Assembly (NCBI GenBank): GCA_951799405.1
Contig: CATOGX010000006.1
Location: 1-64,000 of the forward strand
Direction: 5' to 3'
Length of the DNA: 64,000 nt
Source: Agapetus fuscipes
Lineage: Eukaryota; Arthropoda; Insecta; Trichoptera; Glossosomatidae
Shown here: positions 11,276 through 21,355 of the stretch, piece by piece
Numbering within the stretch: position 1 is the first letter of the stretch
Layout: each line of letters opens with the position of its first letter
Position numbers and translations under genes: made by a program
The notes under the pieces: generated by a model
Seen by the model: only the letters and a program-made list of their open reading frames with translations
Told to the model about the DNA's origin: nothing
Databases searched by the model: none

Positions 11276-13090
11276 TCTTATATATAAAAAAGGACACCCG
11301 ATTTGCGTCTGTTTTTTTCGAATTTCCAAAAATGTTTTTCTAACAAGTGTTTCTATTGACAAACTGAACTAACGCTCGATTCCAGAATTTTTGGTGTTTG
11401 TTTGTTTGTTTGTCCGTTTGTCCGTTTGTTTGTCCGTTTGTTTGTTTGTCCGTTTGTTTGTATATTTGTACCACTATAGGCGCCCAGACCGTTCGCAGCA
11501 CGATGCTGTTATTTTGCATACCCCCATAAAATGCTCAAACTTAAACAACTGTCAGGGTCCGGATGACGTCACGTGCATATTTCGTATACCTGCGATACAG
11601 ACTGAAAGTTGAAATCATGCCGCTGGCGGCCATTTTGAATTTACAGACTTGATATTCGAAACGGTTATGCCTCTCAGTAATTTTAACAACTTTTGGAAGA
11701 AACTTTTTCGCAAAAAGTAAATTCTTCATTCAAAATTTGTAAATACCTACATAGAAAAAAATACAAAACAATATCTTTCAGTTGGCACAACGGGCGCATG
11801 CATTAAGTTGGAACAATGATATTGAACATGCCACCTAAACATAAACAGACTTTAAGTATTTTCAAAAGTACAACCAAATACATGAAGGATTAAGAGTAGC
11901 TCCCATACATTTTTTTGGTTTCTTCAATATTTAACATTCTCCTGGCGTTCATTTAAAAAGTCTGAAGGTTTTTCCTCAATGATCAATTTAGTTTTGCTTA
12001 TGTCAACATTTTTTAAAAGAAAACTTTTTTCAATGACAATTTTTTTCCAACAAAATTTTGAAAAACCTGATTTTCACAAAAAAGTCAAATTTATAAGTAA
12101 AAAAATCAACTGTTTGGATGCTACACAAACAATTATAATTTAGCGAAATGTAATGATATGTAATAGGACAATCCCGCCAAGTGTATATTTTGCATACTCG
12201 CGATACCAACTAAAAAAATACATTGCTCTGCAGGCGGCCATTTTGAATGTCTAGGCCTCATACTCGAATTTAAAATGCATTTTAGTAAACCCCATAAATG
12301 TTGGAAGAATTTTTATTCTACGGCAAATTTCTTTGAACAAATATTTAAAAAGTAAAATTTCATACAAAGTGTCTTCTATAAAAAAAGTTAAAAAGTTTCT
12401 TTTTTTTTAATTTTCAAAAGTCATTTTTTTCTTAGAGTTCTGTCGATGGGTCGAACGTTTTCCCATACTTAGATTTTTTGTAGATTTTGAGTTTAGGCAT
12501 TTTAAGGTATCTTCAGGTACCCAGCAGTATCAGACACTAAAATATCGTGAAAAGTATCACAAGCAGTTTTAAGATGTCAAAAGATAATTCAGAGCAGGAC
12601 GAGCAGTTTGAAGGCATTTCATGACAATAAGAGCAGCTGGAAAAATCTAAAAACAAAAGCACCAGTACCAACAGAACAATGCCGTATGGCAAACGCAGTC
12701 ATGTTTCATGCCACTATAAGACAATTGCAAGCAACACAGGTACGCTTAAGATACTATTACCAGCAAAACGAAAAAAGGGCAGAAAAAGACAAGTTATACA
12801 CTTAAATGATAATGAACGGGTCGAGCATCATTATAAACCATCACCAGAAAATGAAAGAGCAGAAATAAAATGCAGGATAAAGACTTCAGCACCTGCACAA
12901 CAATAGGAAGTAGCACGATCAGGCCTGGGATTCTACCATAAAATTGTCCACTTTTTGTTGTTGTTGTTGGTCAGTTCTCATGTATCTTTTAAAAATCAAA
13001 GCAAGGGTAAAGTGTGCTGGCGAAGCCGGACTTTAAACTGCCCGTAGGGCCTAGCAGCCAACCGTGCGAGAGCGCGGTTTGGTCTGCTAG
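11276..13090 (+). mobile_element. Non-autonomous Helitron, unit 3 (ancestral copy)
   Basis: It starts TCTTATATATAAAAAAGG directly after unit 2 and ends CTAG at 13087-13090, followed by T and R1-like ORF2 sequence. Its 5' region (gacacccgatttgcg, caaactgaactaacgctcg) matches the single Helitron in copy B (57916-60439) better than units 1 and 2 do, and both abut the same downstream R1 site. This is therefore the copy that predates the block duplication. Confidence 0.85.
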
Positions 13091-13394
13091 TAATATATAA
13101 AGAAGGTAGAGAGGGCCATTGGATCTCTATACAGGCCTGGTGTTCAGTCGACAAGTGAGAGAGCAGCAGCACCCGGGCCGAGGTGTCGCGCACAGCGACG
13201 CCAGCCAGGGGCCGTGAGCCCACCTCAGCCACTCTGCAGGCGGAGCCAAAGTCCCTGGTGGAGCCCCCAGCCGAGTACTGTTCCTGAATAAGAACGACGT
13301 CGAGCTGCATGGCATCCATGGTGCCACGAAGCTCCAACGTTGCTGCCCGGCTGCCATTCAGGTTGAGCTGTCCGATCCTCTTGGTGTAAGCCAT
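13091..13394 (-). pseudogene. R1-clade LINE ORF2 start (APE endonuclease N-terminus)
   Basis: It starts at MAYTKRIGQLNLNGSRAA and runs through LELRGTMDAMQLDVVLIQEQY, the first motifs (LN.N and QE) of the APE-like endonuclease. The reading frame meets the Helitron end at 13090, and the rest of the domain resumes at 7331. The start codon overlaps the ORF1 stop as TAATG (minus strand of 13392-13396). UAAUG coupling of ORF1 and ORF2 is known for the R1-clade element SART1, which supports this start and the clade. Confidence 0.85.
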
Positions 13395-13396
13395 TA
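13392..13396 (-). promoter_or_regulatory. TAATG stop-start overlap between ORF1 and ORF2
   Basis: On the minus strand the ORF1 stop TAA shares its last A with the ORF2 ATG. The arrangement is kept in copy B (60741-60745). It suggests termination-reinitiation rather than frameshifting as the mode of ORF2 translation in the ancestral element. Confidence 0.75.
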
Positions 13397-15171
13397 GTAG
13401 TCAGTGCGTGCAACCGATCTCCGCATCGCAGCAGCCTTCGCGGGGCACTCCTCCGTGCCCGTGATATGTTGCTCCTTCCTCCTGCAAAACACAAAACAAG
13501 TTGCACAAAAGTGTTCATCCGCAGGGGCCTGGCAGGCACTCCGGTCGTGCGGGCCCGAACACTGGGCGCAGGTCACCCTAGCCGAGCAGTTTCTGGACAT
13601 ATGTCCATACAGCTGGCATCGGGTGCACTTCATGGCCTCCACAAAGTCCCGGACGCGGAAACTCTCCCAGCCGGACAGGAGGAAACCCGTACCGACGACA
13701 GAGCTCCTCACCCGCGACGGAACGGAGACCACAAAATGGCAGTTGCCAGTGCGCGGTCCCGCACGATGGGAGAAACGGGAGGCCTTGACGATCTCATCGG
13801 CAGACATCCCGCAGTCCTGGGAGGCCTGAGAGGCAACGGCCGCCAAAAGTTCACCCGGAGACGTGGCCTGGGGCAGACCGAAGACGATTATCTTCGGTTG
13901 GCGGGTTCTCGCGACTTCAGTCGGGTCTCAAACCCGACTCCCTCGGAATCGCCTCCGTCAGCTTTATGGCATCTCCAGGGGTCCTTAGGCGGACGACAAC
14001 TCTGACCTCCCTGGCCTTGGCCGTGCCAAGGACCCTGAGGCCAATAGTGGAAGGATTGACGATCTTGGTCAAAGCGGCCATGGTTGACTCCGTTGTTTCG
14101 CCTTGCTTTTCGTTGCGAACGAAGACAGCCGATGTTGCTAGAGTCAAGGCAGGGAATTCTCCCGAGCCCGCAGAACGCAGAACGTCGCTCCAGGACTTGC
14201 TGGGTCGAAAGGCAGTAGCAGGTTGAGCAGCAGGCATCAGAGTGGGCGTGGCCAAATGCGCAGATTCAAGTTTCCCCTCCAGCAGCGAGATCCTGGCTCT
14301 CGCCTCGGCCAGGTCAGCCCGGGAGCGTTCAAGCTCGAGGGCAGCGTTGAGCCGAGAGATTTCGGCGTCTCTAGCAGCAATAACCATGCGCGACTGCTGG
14401 CCCTGAATTGCGAGCAGGAGAGCATCATGGATGCTTCGCTGCTTGGTGTTAGTGCGGCTATCCTTGCCCGAATATAAGGACTGGAGCTCTGTGAGGAGCT
14501 CTTCCATTCGGGACAAGTCAGTAGCCAGCACAGGAGCAGGGACAGAGGTGACAGCAGAAGCCATGACAGGAGCAGCAGGAGGAGTAAAGGCATGAGCAGT
14601 AACAGGAGCAAGATTAAGATTAAGAGTCGGAGCAACAGCCGCAGACGTAGCAGGAGCAGCAGCAGCAGTAATAGCAGAGGTTGAAGCCACAGGATCAGGC
14701 TCGATCGAGCAGGACGCCATCGGGGGAGAAGGAACACTGCTCCATGGCCTGGGTAACACCCTGGGCCTCAAGCTGAGCCTTCTTTGCAAGTTTACGCTGC
14801 CGCTTGAGCTGCTTCCTAGTGGAAGGCGACACCTCAACAGGATCCTCCTGAATCCGCGTCTTCATAGGAGGAGAGATCTGCTCGTCTGAATCGCGCAGGA
14901 GAGTCCTTTTGTGCCCCTTGAATGTTAGAGGGGACCGGTAATCTCCGCGGTCGCGGAGTTCCCCATCCCACTCTGGAGGAGTGCTGAAGCCGTGTAAGGG
15001 TGTTCCCGGGTCACTCAGGTAACCCCGGGAAGGCGATGCAGGAGGAGGAGAACCTGGGGAATCAGGTGATCCCCTTGCAGGTGGTGTTGGATGGTGCACC
15101 AACAGATGCCTCGGCTGCCTGGGTGGTTTGGGAGATGGTGGCCTTCCTGGGGGGGCCCCCTTATCGGCCAT
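13394..15171 (-). pseudogene. R1-clade LINE ORF1 (Gag-like), frameshifted
   Basis: Start MADKGAPPGRPPSPKPP at 15171, chosen because it aligns with the start of the other Gag copies. Order: a proline-rich N-terminus; a basic KRQRKLAKKA motif; a low-complexity Ala/Pro linker; a coiled coil (AEISRLNAALELERSRADLAE); a conserved central domain (STIGLRVLGTAKAREV); and three cysteine knuckles (CTRCQLYGHMSRNC, CAQCSGPHDRSAC, CATC..H..C). RNA-binding Gag of this design is typical of R1/jockey-group LINEs. One frameshift near 14720 (an extra C in a C run) is shared with copy B; another near 13915 separates the central domain from the knuckles. Confidence 0.88.
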
Positions 15172-16264
15172 AGCAAAGATTTGTTGAAGAAAGTCAGGGA
15201 AAATAAATAGTTTGTGGAAAAGCCGGAAATACACAAAAAGTACAATAAAAAAGCACCAGCACACGTCGAGAATAGTAAAGAAGGAGTAAAGAAAAAAGTT
15301 TTATAAAAATAATCCAAGCACAGCGGTCACAGTATTAAAATAACAGATTGTAATAGAAGAAGAAAATGTACGTAGTACGAACGCGCTGGCCGCGCGGCGC
15401 ACTGAGTCTATTTTTAGAACTGCAGTGCAAGTGCACTCACAGTCCTACCGCAAGGATAATACGTTGTATGGAGAAATGCACCCGCGGCGGAGGAATACAG
15501 TGAAAAAAGCAAAAAGAATGACAAATAGTCCCGGAAAAAATAGTTTTTTTACAATAGTTCCCGAACCAAAGGTCCGGGACAAGTGACACCACTAATCAAA
15601 ATGTACAGAATTTAATGCACGACAGAATGAAATAAAAATAAAAGTTATACGCCCAGCCCTAAAACTGGCGTATCCCAAAAACACAAAATTTAGAAATAAA
15701 TTTTTAAAGTCACAAAAAAGCACATAAAATCAAAGTTTGAAAAAACACAAAGTACACTACAGTGTGCACAATGAGGAGCACTACACAGCAAAACAATTTT
15801 TTTTTTAAAAACTTTATTAGAACCACACTTATGATTTTTTCTAAATTTTTCGAGTCACTACTGCGCAGAAGTTCAACCGAACACGACGGATGCGCGGCGA
15901 GAAAAATCGGGACAGATGGGACTCTCGTTGATGCATTCGCGCGTGTGTCCGTTCGGACGGCGAGGCGTTCGGCTAAGATTTGAATTTAACCTCGCCTTTA
16001 AAAAAAAAAATTTTGGTAAGTGGTAATCTCAATTTCAGATCCCATTCCAAAGATGGAGTTGTCACGCTAGATCATGCAGTGGAAATACATGGCTGAACAC
16101 AGCGCCGAAGTCATCGTAATTAGCAACGCCAAAATCTGGAGCCCCACCGAGCAATTATGCAATCAGCCCCGAGGCGCTCGATGGATTAACAGACCACCTA
16201 ATCCAACAGATTCCCTACCACCATCTAGGGGCCATGTATTTTCCTAATAAAGGACAACTCCCGT
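15172..16264 (-). other. 5' UTR of the R1-like element merging into R2-like 3' UTR
   Basis: No coding sequence. 15172-15711 lies directly upstream of ORF1 and is shared with copy B. 15712-16264 is paralogous to 17750-18370 (shared words gtgtgcacaatga.gagcactacac, cgaggc.tt.agctaagatttgaatttt, gatggag/aattgtcacgctaga), so that part is the 3' UTR of the R2-like element whose C-terminus ends at ~16363. Copy B stops inside this part, at 62191. Confidence 0.5.
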
Positions 16265-16362
16265 CTAGGCGGCCGACCCTCCAACCGACGTCTTCTCACG
16301 CAGGTAGGTCACTCCCATCCGTCTCCATGGGACCACAGTGACCACCGCAGAGAGAGAGGAAA

Positions 16363-17010
16363 CCATTACCCAATTCCGGTTCGTCTGAAGGACTTTCCCT
16401 TGTTGGTCGCCTGCATGAAGCGGACGAAGTTGCAGTCGGACCCCCACAATACCCTCGTAGTGACGCCTCGCAACACGCCCTTGGGGACGCCCAGCGCCAA
16501 TAGCCTTTTGGCGCTCTCCCTCGACCAAATGCCCCTCCACGAGATGGTCGCCGACTCGACCTTCGTCGACTCTGCCGGCACACCCGTCCTCCTCGAGACC
16601 GAAGCCAGGAATCCGTCCAATACGACGGCGGCGTCATCGCGCCAAGCTACAACGTCTGGTTTCAGACGCTGCCTACCGGACGCGAAGTAGCGTTCCTTCT
16701 CCACCGTCCATCCCTTCGCCTTCAGAGACGCTGCGATTGTGTTAACCACAGCGTTGTGGCGAAAGATTCGACCTCCGTGGGTGCGAGGGCAGCTTTGGAT
16801 GATATGTGCCGCAGTTTCTGCGGGGATGCCGCATTGGCTACGACACATTTTCTCCCTGGCTTGCAACCTCCTCCCACGGCCGGTCCGGATCCTTGAAGGG
16901 AGAGCATTAATTCGTACCCTATGGTAGTTGATGTAGTCTCCCCCAGGTATCGCACGCGAGTTCGCGGCGACCCAATCTGAGGAGAACCTGCTCTCCGCGG
17001 ACTTTTGGAT
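16363..17010 (-). pseudogene. R2-clade LINE C-terminus with restriction-like endonuclease (copy 2)
   Basis: The minus strand is open for about 215 codons from KFDIQKSAESRF to SFRRTGIG and stop. It shows the R2-type zinc knuckle CRSQCGIPAETAAHIIQSC with following H, then the endonuclease motif KPDVVAWRDDAAVVLD (the KPD...D pattern of the PD-(D/E)XK-like domain at the R2 C-terminus). The RT half is missing: the sequence joins a plus-strand jockey-like fragment at ~17005-17010, where gatatcaaactttcc fits both readings. No 28S rRNA flank is present. Confidence 0.88.
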
Positions 17011-17746
17011 ATCAAACTTTCCTTTCGCGAACACATTGATAATATTGTTAATAAGTCACTTAAGATTCTAGGTTTCATCCTTAGAATCACTTCTGATTTC
17101 AATAATGTACAAACTTTAAAAATCCTTTACTGTTCATTGGTTCGCCCACACCTTGAGTATGCCAGTGTTATCTGGTCTCCATTCTATGCTACCCACATTG
17201 ACCGTCTTGAATCAGTACAGCATCGCTTTCTAAGACGAGTTGCTTGGAAACTGGGTCTAAGTAGAGATGAGTATGACTATAAAGACATAGAGATCACCCT
17301 AGGCATTTCATCTTTAGTAACACGCCGACAACATGCTCAACTCATATGTATTTATAAAATCATTAATAGTATTTTCGACTCACCTTATCTTTTACAATGT
17401 ATCAAATTAAATGTTCCAACGCGAAGATTTAGAATAAATGAATTGCTCTCTCTCAACTTTCACACTTCAAATTTAGGATACTATTCTCCTATTAACAGAA
17501 TGTGTCGTCTTTTAAATTCTTCCTCTCATCTAGATTTATGCGGCATGAGCCTATCTGAATTCCGTAGAGCTTTGTTTTGCTGAGGAAAGTATAAGTATTT
17601 ATATTTTGTCTATGCTATTATGAAATATTAATTCTTGTATTATATTATTTTCTTTGTCATTTTCTGTAATTACTTTTTCATATAACTATGTAATTGGACT
17701 ATTATGTCCGTAAGTAAAATAAATAAAAGTAAAATAAATAAAAATA
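17005..17746 (+). pseudogene. jockey-type LINE, 5'-truncated (RT C-terminal region)
   Basis: One 192-codon frame (17005-17583) begins in the post-palm region: KLSFREHIDNIVNKSLKILGFI, then LKILYCSLVRPHLEYASVIWSP, RLESVQHRFLRRVAWKL and SPINRMCRLLN. This conserved block follows the RT of jockey-group LINEs. After the stop lies ~130 bp of AT-rich 3' UTR ending in a TAAAATAAATAAAAG-type tail at ~17716-17746. The 5' truncation and A-rich tail fit target-primed reverse transcription into R2-like sequence. The frame is open but far too short to act. Confidence 0.85.
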
Positions 17747-17979
17747 TTCACAAAAAAGCACTTAAATAAAAGATTTGAAAACACAAAAAGTACACAACAG
17801 TGTGCACAATGATGAGCACTACACTGCAGAGCAAAAAATTTTGGAAAAAAACTTGGTTTAAGCCACTCTATGAATTTTTTAAAATTCTTTAATCACTACT
17901 ACGCAGTAAAACAGCCAAACGTGTCGGCTGCCAGGCGAGAAGTGCAGATAGATAGGGACAGATGGAAATCTCGTTAATA

Positions 17980-18016
<37 letters not shown>

Positions 18017-18605
18017 AGCTAAGATTTGAATTTTACCTCGCCTTTCAAATAATTTAGTCTTGAACTAAATGTTCGCATTTATGCCAAAAAGATGGAACTG
18101 TCACGCTAGAGCAAGCACGGTACGTGGGAACGCGTGCGCCTTGTCATCTCATTATGTGACGCCAAACTGGTGATCATGGGGACTATCAAGATAGACAGTC
18201 CCCAGCGGATCTGGATTAACCAACCGTCCAAACCCATAGATCCCCAGCTACCACAAACCCATGTTTCAATCCTACACTTGGACAGTTCCTGCCTAGGCGG
18301 CCGGCACACCCGGTCGACGGTCTGCTGCAGGTAGGTCACCCTCACCCGCCCGTGAGACCAGAGTGTAATGCATAATGGAGAGCCGACCTTCTACCCAACA
18401 CCGGTCCTCCGAAACGAGGGACCCCTGCTAGTTGCCTTCATGAACGTAACGAAGTTACAGTGGGACCCCACAGTACCCGCGTGGTGCAGCCACGCAACAC
18501 CCCCCTGGATATGCCTATTGCCGCTAATCTTGCGGCACTCACCCCAGACCATACGCCTCTCTAACTGATAGTCGCTGATTCGACCTTTGTATCGGATGCA
18601 GGCAC
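17747..18605 (-). pseudogene. R2-like element copy 1, C-terminal end and 3' UTR
   Basis: This continues the R2-like ORF cut by the gypsy insertion. Directly inside the target duplication (18602-18605) it reads PASDTKVESATIS, a stop, RGVLRGCTTRVLWG, and after a frameshift FVTFMKATSRGPSFRRTGVG and stop near 18375, matching copy 2 (ending SFRRTGIG). 17747-18370 is 3' UTR, paralogous to 15712-16264. Confidence 0.8.
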
Positions 18606-18867
18606 TGTAACGAGATGGATTTGTTTGTTAGGTAAAATGGAACATGAGATTTGAATTTGAATGAAAAGGAAAACAAAAGAATATAGAAAGGAGAGAAAAA
18701 GCTTGCCTGGCGGGATAGCCACAAGCCTGTGTAATTAAGAATAAAGAATATTATTGTGCTGTGGTTAATTGTGTATACATTGTGAAAGAAATAAAAGTAA
18801 ACATATTAAAGTGGCTGTTAATTATTAATTGTGTCAATCAGCAGGACAGAGAAGAAAAACCCTCACA
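18606..18867 (+). repeat. 5' LTR of the gypsy element
   Basis: It begins TGTAACGAGATGGATTTG and ends CCCTCACA. It contains an AATAAA at 18740-18745 that could serve as the poly(A) signal. It differs from the 3' LTR by few substitutions and small indels near the end (gtggctgttaattatt versus gtgtgtatgttatatt), so insertion is not brand new. The primer-binding site begins at 18871 with TGGCGCCCAACG; I do not assign the tRNA. Confidence 0.95.
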
Positions 18868-19330
18868 TTTTGGCGCCCAACGTAAAAGAAAAAATCTGTA
18901 CATGAAATTCCTATGAAGAAAATTTTTCACAAACAAAAACAAATGACAGTCAATTTCAACAAATGACATTGAAAACAATACAATATATGAAATGATTAAA
19001 ATTGGACAGATTTATGGTTGTGAAAGCATCAACACGTTTAAAAGCTAGTGAAGACATCGACTTATACAATTAACAACAAGAAATTACAAGATTTGAAACG
19101 CTGTTTGAAAATATTGAAGGTGAGAGAATTCAAACTACCTACATTACGTTCAGAAGAATGGAAATTCAAAAATCGAACGTCGCGGGAGAATGAAGAATGG
19201 ATATGAACCAGTTTGTTTCAAATCAGTTTAGATAAATATATATAGATGGTGTTATATTTAATTTGTATGAAAAAATTTTTTCAATGAAATGATTTTTTTT
19301 TTAATTGCATAAATTGAAAATATACAGCAA
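18868..19330 (+). other. Gypsy leader (PBS and 5' untranslated region)
   Basis: TGGCGCCCAACG starts 3 nt after the LTR and has the TGG start expected to pair with a tRNA 3' CCA. The remaining ~450 bp is AT-rich with no convincing frame before gag. The first ~290 bp (to 19158) are retained in the deleted copy at 62775-63065. Confidence 0.7.
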
Positions 19331-20275
19331 ATGACGAAATCTAAAAAAATAAATAATAAAAAGGATTTAGAAAGTAACACAATGGAGTCCATAAATTTTG
19401 ATCCTCTCAAATTAAAAATATCTTTTAATGGTGAAAGTGAACCAAATGAATTTATAATAAGGTTAGAAGAATTAGCCAAAGTCTACAAATTAAAATTAGA
19501 TTATTTGGTAGAGTGTATGCCTATATTTTTAACAGATTTTCCGTTAACTTGGTACAGAGCAATTAACTGTGAATTTGATTGGAAAATTTTTAAAACCAAA
19601 TTCTTACAACAATTTGAAAAATATGACTTTCAAAGGAATCTTAAGTTAGAAATTTTAAATATGGTACAAGGTCATGATAATGCATCTGTTTATATTTTAA
19701 AGGTAAAATCAAAAAATAATTTATTAAATAAAAGAATGCATGATAAAGAACTTATGGACATAATAATTCATGGATTGTCAGAAAAATATGCAACTTTACT
19801 GACAACATCTGAAATTAAAAATACAGAGGAATTATCTACAATATGTAGCAAGTTTGAATCATTTATAAAATTTAATGAATGTAAAAATTTAAATGTAATG
19901 AATGACATAAAAGAGAAAAATGTAATGCAAAAATGCAATTTTTGTAATAAATTAGGACATGATGAAATAGATTGTTGGACTAAAAATAGAAAATTAGATT
20001 ACATACAGAATAAATGTAGAAGTTTCACAAATAATATAGTATGCTACTTTTGTAATAAAAGAGGACATGTGGAAAGAAATTGTTTTATAAAAAATGGAAA
20101 TTTTAAAAAACACACAGTAATCTGTTACTCATGTAAGCGTACAGGACATGTACAAAAAGATTGTTTTGTTAAAAATAAAAAAAGTGATTATACAGACAAA
20201 ACAAAAATGAACAGAAATATAAATATACAAAACAGAACAAATACGACATACAATAGTAATTCAAAAAACTTGTAG
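19331..20275 (+). CDS. gag: Gypsy Gag polyprotein
   Basis: A 314-codon frame. The N-terminal two thirds are capsid-like (LKISFNGESEPNEFIIRLEEL, LTWYRAI, WKIFKTKFLQQF), the usual signature of a retrotransposon capsid. Three CCHC knuckles follow: CNFCNKLGHDEIDC (~residues 203-216), CYFCNKRGHVERNC (~238-251) and CYSCKRTGHVQKDC (~264-277). They would bind genomic RNA during particle assembly. No stop or frameshift interrupts it. The gene ends TTG TAG just after a slippery heptamer, so Pol is probably made by frameshifting. The start was chosen as the first ATG after the leader that precedes the conserved domain. Confidence 0.9.
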   Translation: MTKSKKINNKKDLESNTMESINFDPLKLKISFNGESEPNEFIIRLEELAKVYKLKLDYLVECMPIFLTDFPLTWYRAINCEFDWKIFKTKFLQQFEKYDFQRNLKLEILNMVQGHDNASVYILKVKSKNNLLNKRMHDKELMDIIIHGLSEKYATLLTTSEIKNTEELSTICSKFESFIKFNECKNLNVMNDIKEKNVMQKCNFCNKLGHDEIDCWTKNRKLDYIQNKCRSFTNNIVCYFCNKRGHVERNCFIKNGNFKKHTVICYSCKRTGHVQKDCFVKNKKSDYTDKTKMNRNINIQNRTNTTYNSNSKNL

Positions 20276-21109
20276 ATAGTCGGCCTTCAGTACAAACACA
20301 AAAATCAGAAATGAAGAGCTGGCTTAATTTCATTCAAATTTTTAATAAAAATTATCAAATTGCACCACTCATTTTTGCTAAACAATTTGATAAAAGACCA
20401 TTTTTAACAGTAAATATTGAGAACAAAAATTTTACAGGTTTACTAGATTCAGGTGCATCTATTTCTGCAATCAATGAAAAAACATTTGATTATTTTTTAC
20501 AAAGAAATTACAAAATTATAAAAACCCATGATAATATCTCGTTGGCAAATGGTAAAAATATAAAAATACTTGGTAAAATAAATTTAGAGGTAAAATGTGA
20601 CAGTCAAATAAAACATGTAGATTTTTATGTTTTACAAGGTTTACAACAAGACATAATTTTTGGAATAGATTTTTGGATAAAATTTGAATTAGAACCGAGT
20701 TTAATAAGTAAAATTACATATTCAAATAGCAAAAATATTAGTGAATTAGGTAAAATTACAAATAGAACTAAATTAACAGATAACCAATTACAGCAATTAA
20801 AAACAATAGAAAATGATTTCAAGGACATCTCTTATGAAAAAATAGGCTTAGGATGCACAAACCTCATTGAACACAGAATTCAGACAGAAGGTCCTCCAAT
20901 AAAACAAAAGTATTATCCACTCAGTCCAGCAAGACAGAGACAGGTTAACACAGAGTTAGATAAAATGTTAAAAGAAGGTATAGTTGAACAATCCAAATCT
21001 TCGTGGTCCAGTCCTGTTGTGATTGTAATTAAAAAGGATGGAACGCCTAGATTTTGTTTGGACTCTAGAAGACTCAATGAAGTAACAAAACGAGATAACT
21101 ATCTATAAT
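20257..21109 (+). CDS. pol: Gypsy Pol part 1: protease and start of RT (interrupted)
   Basis: Open in the -1 frame from the gag overlap; the first Met is at 20311. The protease active site LLDSGASISAI is at ~residues 43-53 from that Met, and FGIDFW follows. The RT N-terminus is clear: a YYPLSPARQRQVNTELDKML segment, GIVEQSKSSWSSPVVIVIKKDG, then RFCLDSRRLNEVTKRDNY. There the sequence breaks off into an antisense RTE LINE 3' end (~21110-21345). The uninterrupted protein would continue into YPIPN at 21365. Apart from the insertion I see no stop. Confidence 0.9.
20263..20269 (+). promoter_or_regulatory. Likely -1 ribosomal frameshift site (A AAA AAC)
   Basis: In the gag frame the codons are TCA AAA AAC TTG TAG, so the heptamer A_AAA_AAC lies exactly in the X_XXY_YYZ register six bases before the gag stop. 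The pol frame is -1 relative to gag and is open from 20257 onward after a TAG at 20254, overlapping the heptamer. I did not find an obvious stem-loop downstream by eye. Confidence 0.75.
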
Positions 21110-21350
21110 ATCTATCTATAATCTAAGTTGCAAGGATATATTCATTCAAAGCTCTCAGATGTATGCCCACAAACAAACACGTGTAGTTCGCGCTTACAAA
21201 TGCTGATTGTGTACTTACAAATAAAATCCAAACCTCAAATGAACATAAGCCCTGCAACTCTTGCCGACATTCCCTGAAACAGGGGTGACATTGGCAAAGT
21301 GAACCATTTTTTACAGTATGGGTGGTCAGCCTCATACCAACCTATAAGTC
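21110..21350 (-). mobile_element. RTE-type LINE 3' end inserted in gypsy RT
   Basis: On the minus strand it reads ccttgacttataggttggtatgag, the conserved tail, then gcaacttagattatagatag at the gypsy junction, so the ATTATAG-type end lies at 21110. It disrupts the codons for DNYPIP. Chance leaves a readable frame across its right side. A target duplication is not clean (CTATC on the left, TCTATC on the right). The ~240-bp length implies severe 5' truncation or a SINE-like unit. Confidence 0.88.
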
Positions 21351-21355
21351 AAGGA

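Larger units (their letters stand above)
3903..15914. repeat. Duplicated mosaic block, copy A
   Basis: Sequence from taatatgagctcggtaat to gcgagaaaaatcgggaca is repeated in the same orientation at 54749-62191 with near-identity over long stretches. The shared content is the unknown ORF end, R2-like RT fragment, Transib-like fragment, R1-like LINE and at least one Helitron at the same site. Copy A differs by a MITE at 4087-4335, two extra Helitrons (7332-11275) and a ~7-bp net insertion near 6795. It keeps a ~1.05-kb Gag segment that copy B has lost. Confidence 0.85.

Noticed and set aside
11391..11612. Small protein rich in CLFVRLFV repeats (also in the other Helitron units)
   Set aside because: It is a translation of the TTTGTTTG/TCCG simple repeat; frame and length vary between units.
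14237..14737. Leucine-rich 166-codon minus-strand protein
   Set aside because: Out-of-frame reading of the Ala/Pro-rich Gag linker and coiled coil.
15712..18600. 28S rDNA target of R1/R2 elements
   Set aside because: No 28S-like sequence flanks any R1/R2-type fragment; borders are other transposons.
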